DNA of 64,000 bases from Dysidea avara (GCF_963678975.1 NC_089272.1:6797858-6861857), one strand, 5' to 3'; positions 20,717 to 31,965 are shown, counted from the stretch's first letter. A program made the numbers and translations. Notes: generated from the letters alone by a model not told the origin.

Positions 20717-21255
20717 TGTAACAATTAACTTGATTTGATCCACTCGGGTATTAACTGCCCAACAATTTGTCACGTAGCTCTAAGTTGCCCTCTCTATTCA
20801 ACACGCCAACTACTAATTTTTATTAAAGCAATCTAACCACATGGGATAAATTACAGTACATTACATCACACACATGTCATTACATCATATAGTTACATCA
20901 ATCAATCTAACTTTCTTTACAGCTATAGTACAACTACGTATTCGGGGATAAAATGCCGACTCCAATTTTTGTAGTGTCAGCTTATGTGGCATGAATATCC
21001 CCGGAATGTAGTCAAGGCAAAAATCTACTTGCATTAAGAGTACATCCTACCCATCTGCTGCAACAGGTACCAAGAATGCAGCTCACGTGTTTTATTTGAT
21101 CACATGATCCAAAATGGTCACTCTGCCTATATCACAGTACCAGAACAACCCATTACTCTATCCCCTTTATATTGATGCTAATAGTTTACTGATTCCTCTC
21201 TCAGTACCACTTACAATTAATCTAGATGATGTATAGTTTCTTGTGATAAGTTTAT
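20717..21255 (-). repeat. LTR-like segment of BEL-2
   Basis: It ends TGTTACA on the minus strand, six bases before the primer-binding site. It contains a TATA box (21164-21171) and an AATAAA polyadenylation signal near 20820, in the order expected for an LTR. A partial copy lies at 25629-25952 on the other strand. The outer end is set by where similarity to that copy stops. Confidence 0.55.
21164..21171 (-). promoter_or_regulatory. TATA box in BEL-2 LTR
   Basis: TATAAAGG on the minus strand, about 85 bp inside the LTR and upstream of the AATAAA signal. It is conserved as ATATAAAGGAGATAG in the copy at 25629-25952. Confidence 0.5.
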
Positions 21256-21584
21256 AAACCATGCGTATGCCAAGTTCCTAAAATTGGTTTGGAAAATCCA
21301 TGTGTCTGCATGTATGCATGTTTGTCCACACACTCACATGAAGAAACAAGTTTTAAGGTACAGAAAATAACCTTCTTAATTGCCTACTCAAGAGGAGTTT
21401 TAAAATCTTTGTTGCAGTTGCAGTTGCGAAAGTATACTGTACATAAGGTATACGTATGGACATTTCTTTTTATCTGCTTGAAGTGATAGTACGTGATCAA
21501 TTTTCTTCACTGAATTTGCCTTTACCTTTGTACTATATGTAGTGGGAAAATAAACCTCACTGTTGTTACTACTTTGTAGGGGTT

Positions 21585-21905
21585 TAACTCCAAAAGTTAC
21601 TGGCATTCAAGGCAGAAACTTTGCCAGATCATACACTTGGCTAAGTAGATTATAACTATTTAACAAGAAAGAATTTGAAAAATGTGTCATTACATGTATG
21701 TTGGATTTTGTCTCGATAAAGAGTTGCTTAATTCAAGGTATGGTATTAGCTGGTGCCTAATATTTAGAGGTAATTAACACAGCATCAGCTTTGTTTTGAA
21801 ATATTTACCAAAACACTTTCAGCTAGTTATTTGGCTGGCTGTGGGTACACACCTGGTTTACTTAAAAAATGATTTAACAGGAAGAAATGTGATTACAAGC
21901 GTAGT
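21585..21905 (+). repeat. direct repeat bracketing BEL-2, right copy
   Basis: Partner of 18613-18930, in the same orientation. It is followed at 21890-22080 by a segment resembling 23185-23360 and, more weakly, 35620-35790 (ACTTTGATAAATATTTT and TAGCTTATG motifs), so it belongs to a longer, older interspersed repeat. Confidence 0.7.
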
Positions 21906-22239
21906 GATCATGTTACTTTATCACTCATATTTTCCACACAGCAACTTGTAATGAGTTTGGCATATCACTCAAGTCTATTATACACTCCTTGTAGCTTATG
22001 AATAACTTCTGCATTTTTATCATTACCTTTTTATCAAGAGACTTTGATAAATATTTTGACAATACACTATATTGGTAAACCATACATAGATAACTATAAA
22101 TACACTGCACTTCATTTAAAGGTGGCCCTGGCAAACCAGGTGTAATGAATCAATTGTGTGTGTTTATAATAATTATTTTGTACAGTATATTTTATCAATG
22201 GCTTTATGATTCCTTATTATATAAGGGTAGCATTAGCTC

Positions 22240-22510
22240 CTGTTTTTAGAAGTAGCACAATTACATCAACTTGTTTAAAATTTGTTAACACATACTGTAC
22301 ATAGTACAAATACAACATGTGTTGATACTGAATAAATGGTTGTTTTCTATTTGTTTATGTTGTTGCTGCCTGAATATGTGATCATGAAATTTTGGATGAA
22401 CAGGGTGTAAGTTTTATATGTACACATGTACAGTACATATAGTATACATACATGTTGTACTAGCATGTGTACAGTATTACTAACTAACATGTATGTTTAC
22501 TTACACCACC
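22240..22510 (+). repeat. interspersed repeat R1, copy 1
   Basis: Shares GGTTGTTTTCTATTTG, TGTTGTTGCTGCCTGAA and the ATGTACA-rich stretch with copies at 25010-25285 and 34060-34335. No coding capacity seen; family unknown. Confidence 0.75.
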
Positions 22511-22880
22511 AAGTGGGGTGATATTTACTAAAATAATAATATCGCTCGACCCTACACAGAAGCGAATCATCCTATCCACATAATTATTTTGTAAGATATG
22601 TGTAATCTCAGTGTGCTATGTTTTTCATTTGCATTACAATATAAAGTACAGTTATGGAAATTAAAGAACAGTTACGCATTGGTTGGAAAATAAATACGAA
22701 AACAAGATCACATGCGTAACATTTCTAATCGCCAAAAGTAGCCAAAAAGATACTATGTGCTTATATTACTACCACAACTGTACTACATAGACACTTACCG
22801 ATTGTCTGATGGCTGAAATCCGACGTGGTTTGACTTCACAAAACGAATGCTCCAAGCAAGACGGCAAGAAAGCACTCTAA

Positions 22881-23045
22881 ACCAGTTAAAGCACCGCTAC
22901 ATTTGTACAATATGAAATTAAAAGCACTCAGGCATGGTCTCGGGCCTAATATAGCACTCTGCTTCGCCTCGTGCTATATTAGCCTCTCACCCATGCCCTC
23001 GTGCTTTTATTTCCATATTGTATGCACGGCGGTGCTTTAACTAGT
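22881..23045. repeat. 165-bp hairpin MITE
   Basis: Inverted arms ACCAGTTAAAGCACCGC...GCGGTGCTTTAACTAGT with further matching inside (AATTAAAAGCAC / GTGCTTTTATTT; CTAATATAGCAC / GTGCTATATTAG). It folds into a nearly complete hairpin. It has no coding capacity and is a foldback-type MITE. Confidence 0.8.
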
Positions 23046-23059
23046 ATTTAGTTTGGAAG

Positions 23060-24389
23060 ACAGTGCTTGAGGGTGTGTGTCTACAATTGTATTGTGTTGT
23101 ACTTATGTAATTATGAAATTGCATAAAGTCCTGTTGAGGTATACAAGCATATTGTGACAGACACTTTTTTTGAGAATTACTGAAATTTCAGCTGGTTGAG
23201 CAATGTTGTAGACGTAATTGTAAGCGTAGCAATCATGTTCAATATCACTCATATTTCCTAACAGCAACTTGCAATGAACTTGGCAGGCTCATGTAATCTA
23301 TAGCTTATGCGTAACATTTGTATTTTCAAGAAACTTTGATAAATATTTTAACAATACAGTATATTGGTAACCCCTGTGTATGCTTAGATCACTTTTAATA
23401 CCACAGTAGAATTGAGCCCTTTGATTACAGAGTATTTCATTATGTTCTATTAGTCTAACTAAATGGAGCTCAATATGGAAATTAATATGTGACCTGCTGA
23501 ATGAAAACCCGACATATTTGCATAATTATTTTTTACAGATTAATTTCATTGAAATACATTGGGTAAAATGCTGCTACAAAAGTAACTTTATGCATGGTTT
23601 AATTTCTTCAGTAAACAGTGAAGAAAGACTAAAATTTAATAAAGCAATGGTTTCACCTCTTCGTGGAGAGCAGGACTATTTTTGTTTTGTTTCTGTACCG
23701 GGAAGCAAACGTGAGTTACATGTGTTTGTTTACGTTGCAGTAAAACATGCCATTTTTATCCTTAAATAGCCTTCTTGCTGCATGGGTGTATTTAGACAAA
23801 AACTATACTTTGATGAATGCTCCAGTTAATGGTGAATAGAATGACATAAGTCCCAACTCCGTAACCCTTTGCACTCGAGACTTATGATCTATTTAATGAG
23901 CACCTGTAAATATTTTCCATATAGGCACTGACAAATAAATTGTTTTGCTCTTCTTGTTGTCTACCCCTATAACTCCAAAAGCACTTACCAGAAAAAGCTG
24001 AAACTTTAACCGCCCATTGGTTTTTCCCTCTAGACAACAAAAAAGTCATAAAATGAAGTTGGAGGAAAATGCAAACAAGTCAGGTTTCCCTCAGCGGGTC
24101 ACATATTCTTCCAACTACGTAATTCACTTGTCTGAACACTATTGAGGTTGCATTAGCACACAGGCATTCAGATAACGGAGGTACCGCTGTATAGCATTGT
24201 GTAGAGTACAACAAGGAAAATACTGCACTCCATCATTGAATGCACCACACTTTAAACAAAGCTGTATGCAATAATCCAATTATTCTCTAATTGTACGTGA
24301 ACTTACCGTCATACACTCACTCCATCCACAGAAATTGATTAAAGGGTTTGTGTTTTAATCAAATTTTTTTAAAGTATGTGAAAAAGCAC
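23060..24389. other. unassigned repeat-derived sequence
   Basis: It includes a diverged segment (23185-23360) related to 21890-22080. The stretch 24240-24389 resembles 63760-63900 near the window end (GCAATAATCCAATT and CATACACT(C/G)(A/G)CTCCATC). The open frame 23518-23769 shows no recognisable domain. Confidence 0.4.
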
Positions 24390-24930
24390 AAATATTATTT
24401 CTTTCTTCCTGTCAATATACCCACGGTGTGGTACACTGGCTTTTTTGCCCACACAACACACTACCGTGTAGGCCTGTGCCAATTATGTCAGCATAATTTT
24501 GGAGCATAATAGGTAGCCAAAAGCATTGAGTATTATGCCAGCATATAGGCACTATTTTTGTGCATTGGTCATCAGAGAAGCTGAAACTCTGTCTATTTTG
24601 CATGATGCAGAATGGGGTAGTGCACAAACTAGCTAAAAATCAAATTTACAGCTACATTGTGAAGAAAAGATTAGTTCAAGATCGATATACTCTAATAGAA
24701 CAATCACAGCATAATTGAATATCCTAATAGAAAATTCGCTGATGCATAGGGTACTCTAATAGAGCAGTCAAGACACAATTTTATAAGCATATTTGGAGCA
24801 TAATGGGACACAACTGGGCATAATTGGAGCATCCGTAATAGGTAAAAATTTGGAGCATTGCTCAAAAGCATAATAGGCTATTTCAAAAGACAATAGGCTC
24901 AGGCCTACTACGGCGTGTCTTGTATCATTG
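24390..24930 (+). repeat. old copy of composite-repeat terminus, split by a MITE
   Basis: TTTCTTTCTTCCTGTCAATA and the following CACGGTGTGG...CACACTACCGTG match the end of the composite tails. The block breaks at 24468 and resumes at 24916 as GTGTCTTG. The interruption is the 24469-24907 element. Confidence 0.7.
24469..24907. mobile_element. 439-bp MITE with TAGGCCTGTGCC termini
   Basis: Inverted ends TAGGCCTGTGCC and (complement) TAGGCCTGAGCC. The flanking 8-mers CTACCGTG and CTACGGCG agree at 6 of 8 positions and fit an hAT-type duplication. The interior repeats AGCATAATAGG-like motifs and carries CTCTAATAGA(A/G)CA(A/G)TC motifs. A related copy sits at about 47051-47472. Confidence 0.6.
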
Positions 24931-25009
24931 ATATTTTTGCACTGTATGCATTGTTTAATCTTATGAGTGGTTCATTGATAAAGCATTAACTAAATGAACA
25001 TCTGTTTTT

Positions 25010-25285
25010 TTAGAATTAGCACAACATCAGTTTGTTTAAACTTTGTTAACACCTACATGTACACAGTACAAAATTACAAATACAACATGTGTTGATATGG
25101 TTGTTTTCTATTTTGTTTATGTTGTTGCTGTCTGAATATGTGATCCTGACATTTTGGATGAACAGAGTGTAAGTTTTATACAATATGTACACATGTACAG
25201 TACATACATATGTTCCTGTGTACAGTTGTTTTTATTGCTACGCTAACATGTATGTATGTAGTTACACAGCCAAAAGGGGTGGTAT
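25010..25285 (+). repeat. interspersed repeat R1, copy 2
   Basis: Same family as 22240-22510 and 34060-34335. Like the 34060 copy, it follows a copy of the composite-repeat terminus by about 80 bases, so the two may have been parts of one older element. Confidence 0.7.
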
Positions 25286-25302
25286 GTAAGGTGCTAAATC
25301 TA

Positions 25303-25628
25303 TCTAATGCAAAACAGCCAAGCTGTAAAAAAAGAGTGCGGCCCTGAGAAAGGCTATGGTGAAAAAAGATGTGAAATCCAAGGTGGCAGCCAAGAAATGG
25401 CTGTGATGGTAGGTTAATGGTAAAAATTTTAATAACGACAAGTCAGGTGAATTTTGTGCCAAGACCAAGCGGCACCAAATTCACCTGAATTGTTGTTATT
25501 AAAACTTTTACCATTAACCTACCATCACAGCCATTTCTTGGCCGCCACCTTGGATTTCACATCTTTTTTCACCATAGCCTTTCTGAGGGCCGCACACTTT
25601 TTTTACAGCTTGGCTGTTTTGGATTAGA
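25303..25628. repeat. free-standing 326-bp palindrome
   Basis: Same palindrome as in composites B and D (TCTAATGCAAAACAGCC...GGCTGTTTTGGATTAGA), but with no linker or minisatellite. It is followed at once by a BEL-2 LTR fragment. This shows the palindrome can exist, and perhaps move, on its own. Confidence 0.9.
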
Positions 25629-25952
25629 TAAACTTATCACAAGAAACTACACATCATCTAGATTGATTGTAAGCAGTATTGAGAGAAGAATCAGTAAACT
25701 ATTAGCATCAATATAAAGGAGATAGAGTAATGGGTTGTTATGGTACTGTGATATAGGCAGAGTGACCATTTTGGATCATGTGATCAAATAAAACATGTGA
25801 GCTGCATTCTTGGTACCTGACCTGGATGTGTTCTTAATGCAAGCACATTTTTTATCCTGACTACATTCCGGGGATATTCATGCCACATAAGCTGACACTA
25901 CAAAAAGTGGAGTCGGCATTTTATCCCCAAATACGTAGTTGTGCTATAGCAT
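25629..25952 (+). repeat. partial BEL-2 LTR copy
   Basis: Reverse complement of about 20930-21250, with a conserved TATAAAGG and CTGACACTACAAAAAGTGG. It breaks off after GTTGTGCTATAG, so the 3' part of the LTR is missing. Its first base abuts the palindrome. Confidence 0.75.
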
Positions 25953-26189
25953 CCCAAATCACCTCATTACCCATACAAGTGAAGCCTAGGCTGGACAGGT
26001 TAACTTGCAATTCAACAGCCAAGACAAATCATTCCAGTGTACATATATGCAAATCAGACTAGGCTTAATGTTTAAGACAAAGCCATACAATGCCTACAAG
26101 CACCTATTTGCTCAAAATTAAGTATATGGGAGCCATAAAAGTTTGAAGGTATCTGTAGACTGTAGACTATAGAGAAATTGTGAAATTGT

Positions 26190-26283
26190 GTGAAAATTGC
26201 ATTTTCTTTCTTCCTGTTAATATACTCACGGTGTGGCGCGCCGGCTTCTTGGGCCGCACGACACACTATCGTGTGTCTTGATA
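26190..26283 (+). repeat. solo terminus of a composite repeat
   Basis: About 94 bp matching the last part of tails A-C, from TTGCATTTTCTTTCTTCCTG to GTGTGTCTTGATA, with hairpin GACACAC-TATC-GTGTGTC. No tail or array precedes it. Confidence 0.8.
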
Positions 26284-27740
26284 TGTGACCATCTTGCAAA
26301 AATCCAACTTGTTTACACAACTTTTGATTTTTTCTCAGCATTATCTATGGTGTCCAAGGAGTGGATCACCAATGTTTCAGCCTTTTGTGATGAATAGGTT
26401 TAGAATTATAGTGTGAGACAGTAGACTATACTAAAATAAACTACAGGCACTTATATTCACAGCCATTACTTCTGTTTGTATTAGTCTACAATGTTGGAAT
26501 CCGGCTTAAAAGGTTTGCCATGGATGAGCTAATCAACCAAGGTATAGCTTTCCCCTCTAGGTACTTACAAAAGGTGGTTTAATTACAACAATCTTGCTTA
26601 CGTTTACCCCATCATAAACAAATGTACAGACACACATACTGTTCAGTCTATAGAAACTGAACAGTTTCGAGTTCTCCATTGGCAGGCAAATAAAATGGTG
26701 TATAGTTTTAATTGATTTTAGTTTTCCTTCTCTGAGTAATGGACTGATAATATCTTGCATATTTTTCTTTATAGCATGCTTAATTATACAAATTTTGTTT
26801 TTCTCAAAATGAGAAAAATTGGGTTTTTTCTGAGACAGTCACACACATTAAACTGAAAAGCTTTCTGTTTACATTCCTTTTAGTGCTGTGCACCAGTGTA
26901 CAAATAACCGGTTATTAACCAGTGTTGTATAAGTCAGCCAATAACTGGTTAAGAAACCTTTAAAACAGTTTTTTTTTGCACCCACTTGGTAATCCATAAA
27001 TTACCCCTGCTGACAAGTGTTAACATCATAACATAATCTCAAAGCTTGTGTAAATATGTGGTTGTAATAATTGTTATTGCAAGACAGGATGTTGATGGCC
27101 ACTTTGGTATCACCCTAAACCTTCCAGCAGGCTTGTTGAGTACATATTGTACATGACTAAAACAAGGAACGGACTGGGAAAACGGACTAGCAAACAGACT
27201 GGGACAAACTTGCCTGAAAACATTTGTATAGTTGCTAAAAAGAATATAACAAACAACAACAGCCTTAAACAAACCTCTGAATGCATGCACAAGCCGCTAT
27301 TAAACCCTGGAATAATTCACAAAGCTCCAGTCTGCCAGTGTGAGCGCCTATGACAGAAAAGTTGTCGGTTGGTGTTATAAACAAGTTTAAACAAACAAAT
27401 AACAGAGATGGTATTTGTAGTAGGTGTCTTGCCAAGCTGATTAAATGCAACTTAGTTCTGCCATGCCAAGATCAGCTGTCAAACTAATTGCAGCAATTAA
27501 CCAGACCACGAAATCCAAGTATAATAGTGTCTTAACAGGCTTAAAGCTTGTGTCTTTTCTTGTTTACACATGCGAAACAAACGGAAAGTGCACTTTTAAT
27601 TAAACACAAAATGAACTTAATTTCAAACTATCTTTAAGTGCAGGGCTTAATATCAGCTTAAGGGCACTTTGAAATCTGAGCAAGTTAATCAGTACAAGGA
27701 GTGAGGTGTTACATCATTTTGTTTGCTGATATTTAAAATG
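26284..27740. other. unassigned intergenic sequence
   Basis: No recognisable coding domain, RNA gene or repeat. Short open frames occur on both strands (for example 26557-26760 and 27039-27290), without any motif I can support. Confidence 0.4.
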
Positions 27741-27916
27741 TATGGAAAAGGTACCTTTTCACAAATCTGGTCATATTTTGAAACGTATGTATGTGTAATC
27801 TCAGGGTGATGTTTGTGTTTTGAGATTGAAAGCAGCGCTCAGTCTGAAATTGTCTGTGTTGTACACAAAGTATTGTATGTACTGTAGTATGGTGCTGGGG
27901 GGAGGGGGTCACAGTA
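27740..27916 (+). repeat. left flank of Harbinger, paralogous to 34470-34610
   Basis: GTATGTGTAATCTCAGGGTG through GGTGCTGGGGGGAGGGGGTCA matches 34480-34612 closely. The matching right flank resumes at 30655. Host or older-repeat DNA in which the Harbinger element landed. Confidence 0.85.
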
Positions 27917-28085
27917 TTACACCCCGTTCACACTATCCCGGGCTAATAAGTTCGGGTAAAACCCGTGCTACTGAACCCGAGTTGGCTCTTGTTCACACTG
28001 GCAATAAAATCCGGGTCGAGTAGCTCGATTAGTATAATTTAAACGCGTACGATTTTAATTAACTAATTTGGCGCTTATTACTGAG

Positions 28086-29442
28086 ATGCTGCGGGTCAAA
28101 CGATTGAAGCGAAGGCAGCAGAAAAGGACGTATCATCGTTGGAGTACTGCTTTACTTTTTACAGTATTGAGTGCTGCTTGGCATGGCTTTGTGAATGCCC
28201 CAATTGAACGAATTGCTTGGACTCTACCAAAGTAATTAGTCACGTGACTACTTGCTAATTATTTGCTATGCTGACAGGCACATACAGTAGTTAAAATGAT
28301 ACTAGTGATATTAGCTACTTTGTATCCATTGTGCATGGTTACCTAGTGATTTAATTCTTCTACTCATGTAGCTTTACATAGCTGGTAACTTGTGCTTTTG
28401 TTGTAGATCTGGTCATTGGTGGGATCATATTGTTTTGGAAACCTTCTCTCCTCGAGATTGGCTTCAAAATTTTCGTTTAAGTAAAGATACTTTTGATCAT
28501 TTGTGTGCTGAGCTGACTCCACACATACAGTACCAGGACACTAGACTACGGGATGCAATAACAGTGAAGAAACGTGTAGCAATTACATTATGGACCCTAT
28601 CATCGCCGGCAGAATACAGAACTGTGTCTCATTTATTTGGTGTTGGGAGGTCTACTGTTTGTGAAGTTGTTCACGAGACTTGTAAGGCAATAGTTGACCA
28701 TCTTCTTCCAAAGTATATATGTTTCCCATCCATTGAACAGCAACAACAGTACATTGACAATTTTGAAAGTAAATGGGGTGTACCTCAGTGCCTTGGAGCG
28801 ATTGATGGTTCACATATACCTATTTCTCCACCAGCATTGTGTCATACAGATTATTATAATCGCAAAGGCTGGTATTCTGTGTTGGTGCAAGCAGTTGTTG
28901 ACTACAAGTTTTGTTTTCTAGACATTTACACTGGGTGGCCGGGCAGTGTACATGATGCCCGTGTACTAGCCCATTCCACTTTTTACAAGAAAGCTACTGT
29001 TGGACAGTTGCTGTCACGTGCAACAAAACCAATCAATGGAGTCAATGTACCAGTGTTTGTTATAGGAGACTCGGCTTATCCAATGCAGCCATGGTTGATG
29101 AAGCCTTATAACCAACCCAGTATTGAAAGTGCTGACAAGAGAACTTATAATTACAGGATATGTCGAGGGAGAATTGTAGTTGAAATTGCTTTTGGCAGGT
29201 TAAAGGCCCGTTGGCGACGACTGCTGAAAAGAAATGATATGCTGGTAAAGAATGTTCCTAATATTGTAGCATCTGAATGTGTGCTTCACAACATGTGTGA
29301 GATTCATGGGGAAGCAATAGATGAATCTTGGCTTAATGACAACCATCCTGACTTACCTCAGCCAGACAGACGTCCACACAGTGCAGTTGCTGGTGGATCA
29401 ACAGCAATTAGAGACGCTTTAGTCCATCATTTTAATAGTTAG
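28086..29442 (+). CDS. Harbinger DDE transposase (two exons)
   Basis: The endonuclease/strand-transfer enzyme of the element. The joined gene is 28086-28231 plus 28407-29442, 393 residues, a usual length for Harbinger. The first exon starts at ATG 28086 with a basic stretch (KRLKRRQQKR). The 175-bp intron runs from AAA|GTAATT to TTGTTGTAG|ATC, and the frame joins exactly. The long downstream frame alone would start inside the intron. A helix-turn-helix-like region (EYRTVSHLFGVGRSTVCEVV) lies near residues 118-137. The DDE_Tnp_4 catalytic residues are visible: D182 in LGAIDGSH, D270 in VIGDSAYP, E308 in VVEIAFGRLKARW. No internal stop. It needs the Myb-like partner for DNA binding and nuclear import, as known for the family. 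Confidence 0.93.
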
Positions 29443-29553
29443 CTAATACATTAACTGAACTTTTTAATGATTTAACCTTTAATCATTGTATAAAGGGCAC
29501 GTATACATAGCACTCAATCATTGTACTGTGCTAAGTAGTTACTAAAACTTAAA

Positions 29554-30384
29554 TCAGTTAAATCCATCTACTTGAGTTGCATCATCGTCATAGGGTTGGT
29601 AATATGATCCTGAAGGGTACTGAGTAGATGTTGCAACGGGAGGTGGATAAGGTGGTATGTTATGACTCTGAATGAGTGACGACATCATCTGCATCATCTT
29701 CATCTGAAACTGCTGTGCCTCTCTTTGCATCTTCATCTCCTTATCAAGCATCTTTTCTTCCATCCGCAACCTTTTCTCTTCCAATTCTATATATCGTTCC
29801 TCATTCTTTTCTTGCGCTGTCAACATCTCTTTCACTACTCCATTCATGACGAATTCAAACTGATCCCCCCTTGTTCGTTTCTTCTTTTTGCTCTTATTAG
29901 TATTCTCTCGAACTGGTTCAGTAGCACTTTCTGTTGATGCAGATGTAACTGTTGCCGTGTCACTAGCACTAACATCACCGAACAAAGTTTCATCTACCTC
30001 ACTTATGTCTTCCCTAGCATCAGAGCTTTCATCATTATTCTCTTGACGCTGACCCAAAGTATCGACTACAGTTTCTGGAATGGTTGTAGGCCTGTGACCT
30101 AGTATTCTATCCATTTGATCAAAATATGGCCACTCTACCTCTTCGCTCCTTCCTTGTCCTGTCTCATGTAGTCTGTCTTTAATTCGTCTGTATTCTTTCT
30201 TTAGCTTCTTGACTTTTTCACGGCATTGTTCAAATGTTCTTTGAAAGCCAACTTCATTCATCCTTCGGGAAATTCGAGTGTAGACTTCCCTGTTTCGGTG
30301 ACATCCTTCAAGTTGAGCTTGAATATTATCCTTGCTCCAAATCTCAATCAATTTCAGCATCTCTGAACGGCTCCAAGAAGCCAT
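29554..30384 (-). CDS. Harbinger Myb/SANT-like DNA-binding partner
   Basis: 276 residues from ATG to stop, uninterrupted, converging on the transposase gene (111 bp between stops). Residues 3-70 form a trihelical Myb/SANT-like (MADF-related) domain with WSRSEMLKLIEIWS and RTFEQCREKVKKLKKEYRRI. An acidic Ser/Thr-rich linker (about 115-160), a basic nuclear-localisation-like run NKSKKKKRTR (163-172), a predicted coiled coil rich in Glu/Met/Lys (about 190-238) and a Pro/Tyr-rich tail follow. In Harbinger elements this protein binds the termini and escorts the transposase to the nucleus. The ATG at 30384 is the first in frame and sits 270 bp from the right end of the element. Confidence 0.92.
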   Translation of the reverse strand: MASWSRSEMLKLIEIWSKDNIQAQLEGCHRNREVYTRISRRMNEVGFQRTFEQCREKVKKLKKEYRRIKDRLHETGQGRSEEVEWPYFDQMDRILGHRPTTIPETVVDTLGQRQENNDESSDAREDISEVDETLFGDVSASDTATVTSASTESATEPVRENTNKSKKKKRTRGDQFEFVMNGVVKEMLTAQEKNEERYIELEEKRLRMEEKMLDKEMKMQREAQQFQMKMMQMMSSLIQSHNIPPYPPPVATSTQYPSGSYYQPYDDDATQVDGFN

Positions 30385-30654
30385 GGAACAAGTCTCGTCA
30401 TCAACGTGACAAAATCCACCAGAATGGAATTATCTCTATAGTGCGCTTAATCAGCTGTGGAATGATAATCAAACTCGGTTCCCGCTTGGTTTGTGTTCAC
30501 ATTACGTCTCAGCTCGAATCGACCTGGGCCAGCCTACCTTGTATTGGGGTGCCAAGTTCAGCCCAGTTTGGCACAGTTCGATCCATTCACACTGCAGCTT
30601 ATTCCGTGCCGTGCCGTGCCCTACCTGGGTCAAGTGAGTAGTGTGAACAGGGTG

Positions 30655-31190
30655 TTACAAATCAATTGTAAACTGCAATGGTTATAACATGGCTAAGTAC
30701 TGTACTTCTTTTTGACCACACAATCTGGCTCTAAGGCATCAAATGAAACTATACACTACACTACCACAGCAAGTCACAATACCAGGCTGTGAAATTTACC
30801 AATACATCAAGCTGATTAATTGGTCTGGAATGAATATCCACTGGGATGTTATCCACAGCTTCAGATGTACACATACTTTTTTGAATAAATGGGAAACTGT
30901 ACAACTACTGGGATGAATCACTATCTACATGTATATCACATGCTCATTCATCAATAGATTAAGATAACGAAACTATTATTTATATTGCTAAATCACTCAG
31001 CAATGAATGTCAACAGGCTATATACACATCTAAATGTAAAGCTGCAATGGCTGGACTTATTGGCATTGATACACTGACCACACGCTTGTTCATGGGTAAT
31101 GTGCTACCAACAAATAAACTAGCTACCAATAAATTAACTAACTATCAAGAGAGTAGTTAGTGAATAAACTCAATCCTTTGGCACCCTAAC
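30655..31190 (+). repeat. right flank of Harbinger, paralogous to 34613-34685 and 35283 onward
   Basis: TTACAAATCAATTGTAA...CCACACAATC matches 34613-34686, and GTGAATAAACTCAATCCTTTGGCAC at about 31160 matches the first bases after the gap (35283). The two loci are segmental paralogs. At 31183 a short CCCTAACCCTAATCC run resembles telomeric sequence but is only about two and a half units. Confidence 0.8.
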
Positions 31191-31264
31191 CCTAATCCTA
31201 AGCCCTTAACAAGAAAAAGCATAATCAATATCCTAAGGCTGCAGCACATGTTGCTGCCAGACCT

Positions 31265-31510
31265 TCAGTGCTGGTCACTATAAAGTGCTAATTATACAAC
31301 CAAGTACTAAGAATAATACGAAATGCGGTTAAAACTACGTCATTAATAATGAATGAATAAATAAATAAATAATAAATAATCTTTAAGAAAACTACAAGGC
31401 CTAAGGCTTCGCACTCACCGGGAATAGAATCTATGTTGTATGAAGAGACAATTGTATAATGGGCGACTGTATTCATAGAGGTGATAGAAACGTACGACAA
31501 TTCTATTTAG
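31265..31510 (+). repeat. dispersed repeat pair R2, copy 1
   Basis: CTAATTATACAACCAAGTAC, GAAATGCGGTTAAAA and an AATAAATAAATAA stretch are shared with 32620-32850. Similarity fades after about 240 bp. Function unknown. Confidence 0.65.
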
Positions 31511-31719
31511 CGCCGATCAAAACATTTAGCATGTGACGCCCACTAGACAAGCGAGGCACTGTCCATTTGTGTTTGAAAGTAGGCGAAAGTGACTATTTCG
31601 ATTGGAAGACAAGCGGTTGCTACGCCTACTTAATAAACAGCATGATTGGAAGTTGCTACTGATTGCTGGAGGTTAATTTGTGTTGGGTAAAACACTTTGA
31701 TAGTCTTGTTTCCTTAGTC

Positions 31720-31965
31720 TCGCGTAACTAGTGTACCTTCACTCATGTATGGGATGGGAGAAAGCCTCACCTGGCAAGCCATTGTGCGAAGAAGGTGCAG
31801 TTTCCAGCTGGTAAGTTTGTGTGATGATGCATAGCTCTCCACCTGAAGCCTTTTATTACCAGGAGTGCCCAGACTGATCACTGATATGGATCCTGAGAAA
31901 ACATACACAAAATGTGCCCTTAGGCTGATAATTGCTGTGTGCATGGTTGTGCTTGCTATTAACTA
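31720..31965 (+). other. possible two-exon coding remnant (weak)
   Basis: A candidate exon ending CCAGCTG|GTAAGT (31810) and one starting after TTATTACCAG (31863) join across a 52-bp intron into an open frame of about 60 codons, ending in a hydrophobic stretch (LRLIIAVCMVVLAIN) and a stop. No homology is recognised and an overlapping minus-strand frame is also open, so this may be chance. Confidence 0.2.

Larger units (their letters stand above)
18999..21255 (-). mobile_element. truncated BEL/Pao LTR retrotransposon (BEL-2)
   Basis: On the minus strand: LTR-like segment (about 21255-20717), primer-binding site (20711-20694), gag, zinc knuckles and protease, ending abruptly at about 18999. 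Reverse transcriptase, RNase H and integrase are missing. It is a different family from BEL-1, judging by the distinct gag sequence and primer-binding site. Confidence 0.8.
27920..30654 (+). mobile_element. PIF/Harbinger DNA transposon, apparently intact
   Basis: 2735 bp. Ends are CACCCCGTTCACACTA and (complement) CACCCTGTTCACACTA, flanked by the 3-bp duplication TTA at 27917-27919 and 30655-30657, the TWA target expected of this superfamily. A paralog of the uninserted site lies at 34450-34685 and reads straight through with one TTA, which fixes both boundaries. Two convergent genes are present: a DDE transposase and a Myb/SANT-like protein, the standard pair. Extra GTTCACACT-like copies near both ends (27991, 30591) may be subterminal protein-binding sites. 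Confidence 0.95.

Noticed and set aside
18613-21905. The 320-bp direct repeats as LTRs of BEL-2
   Set aside because: They lie outside the LTR-like segment that adjoins the primer-binding site, and lack a relation to the primer site or to TG...CA ends.
24412-24627. 71-codon minus-strand frame
   Set aside because: It spans the junction between the composite terminus copy and the MITE at 24469, so it is a chance fusion.
28694-28921. Short alternative frame within the Harbinger transposase
   Set aside because: It lies inside the conserved transposase frame and has no motif of its own. The same holds for 29725-29937 opposite the Myb-like gene.
31183-31200. Interstitial telomeric repeat
   Set aside because: CCCTAACCCTAATCC is only about two and a half units and the rest of the locus is ordinary repeat DNA.
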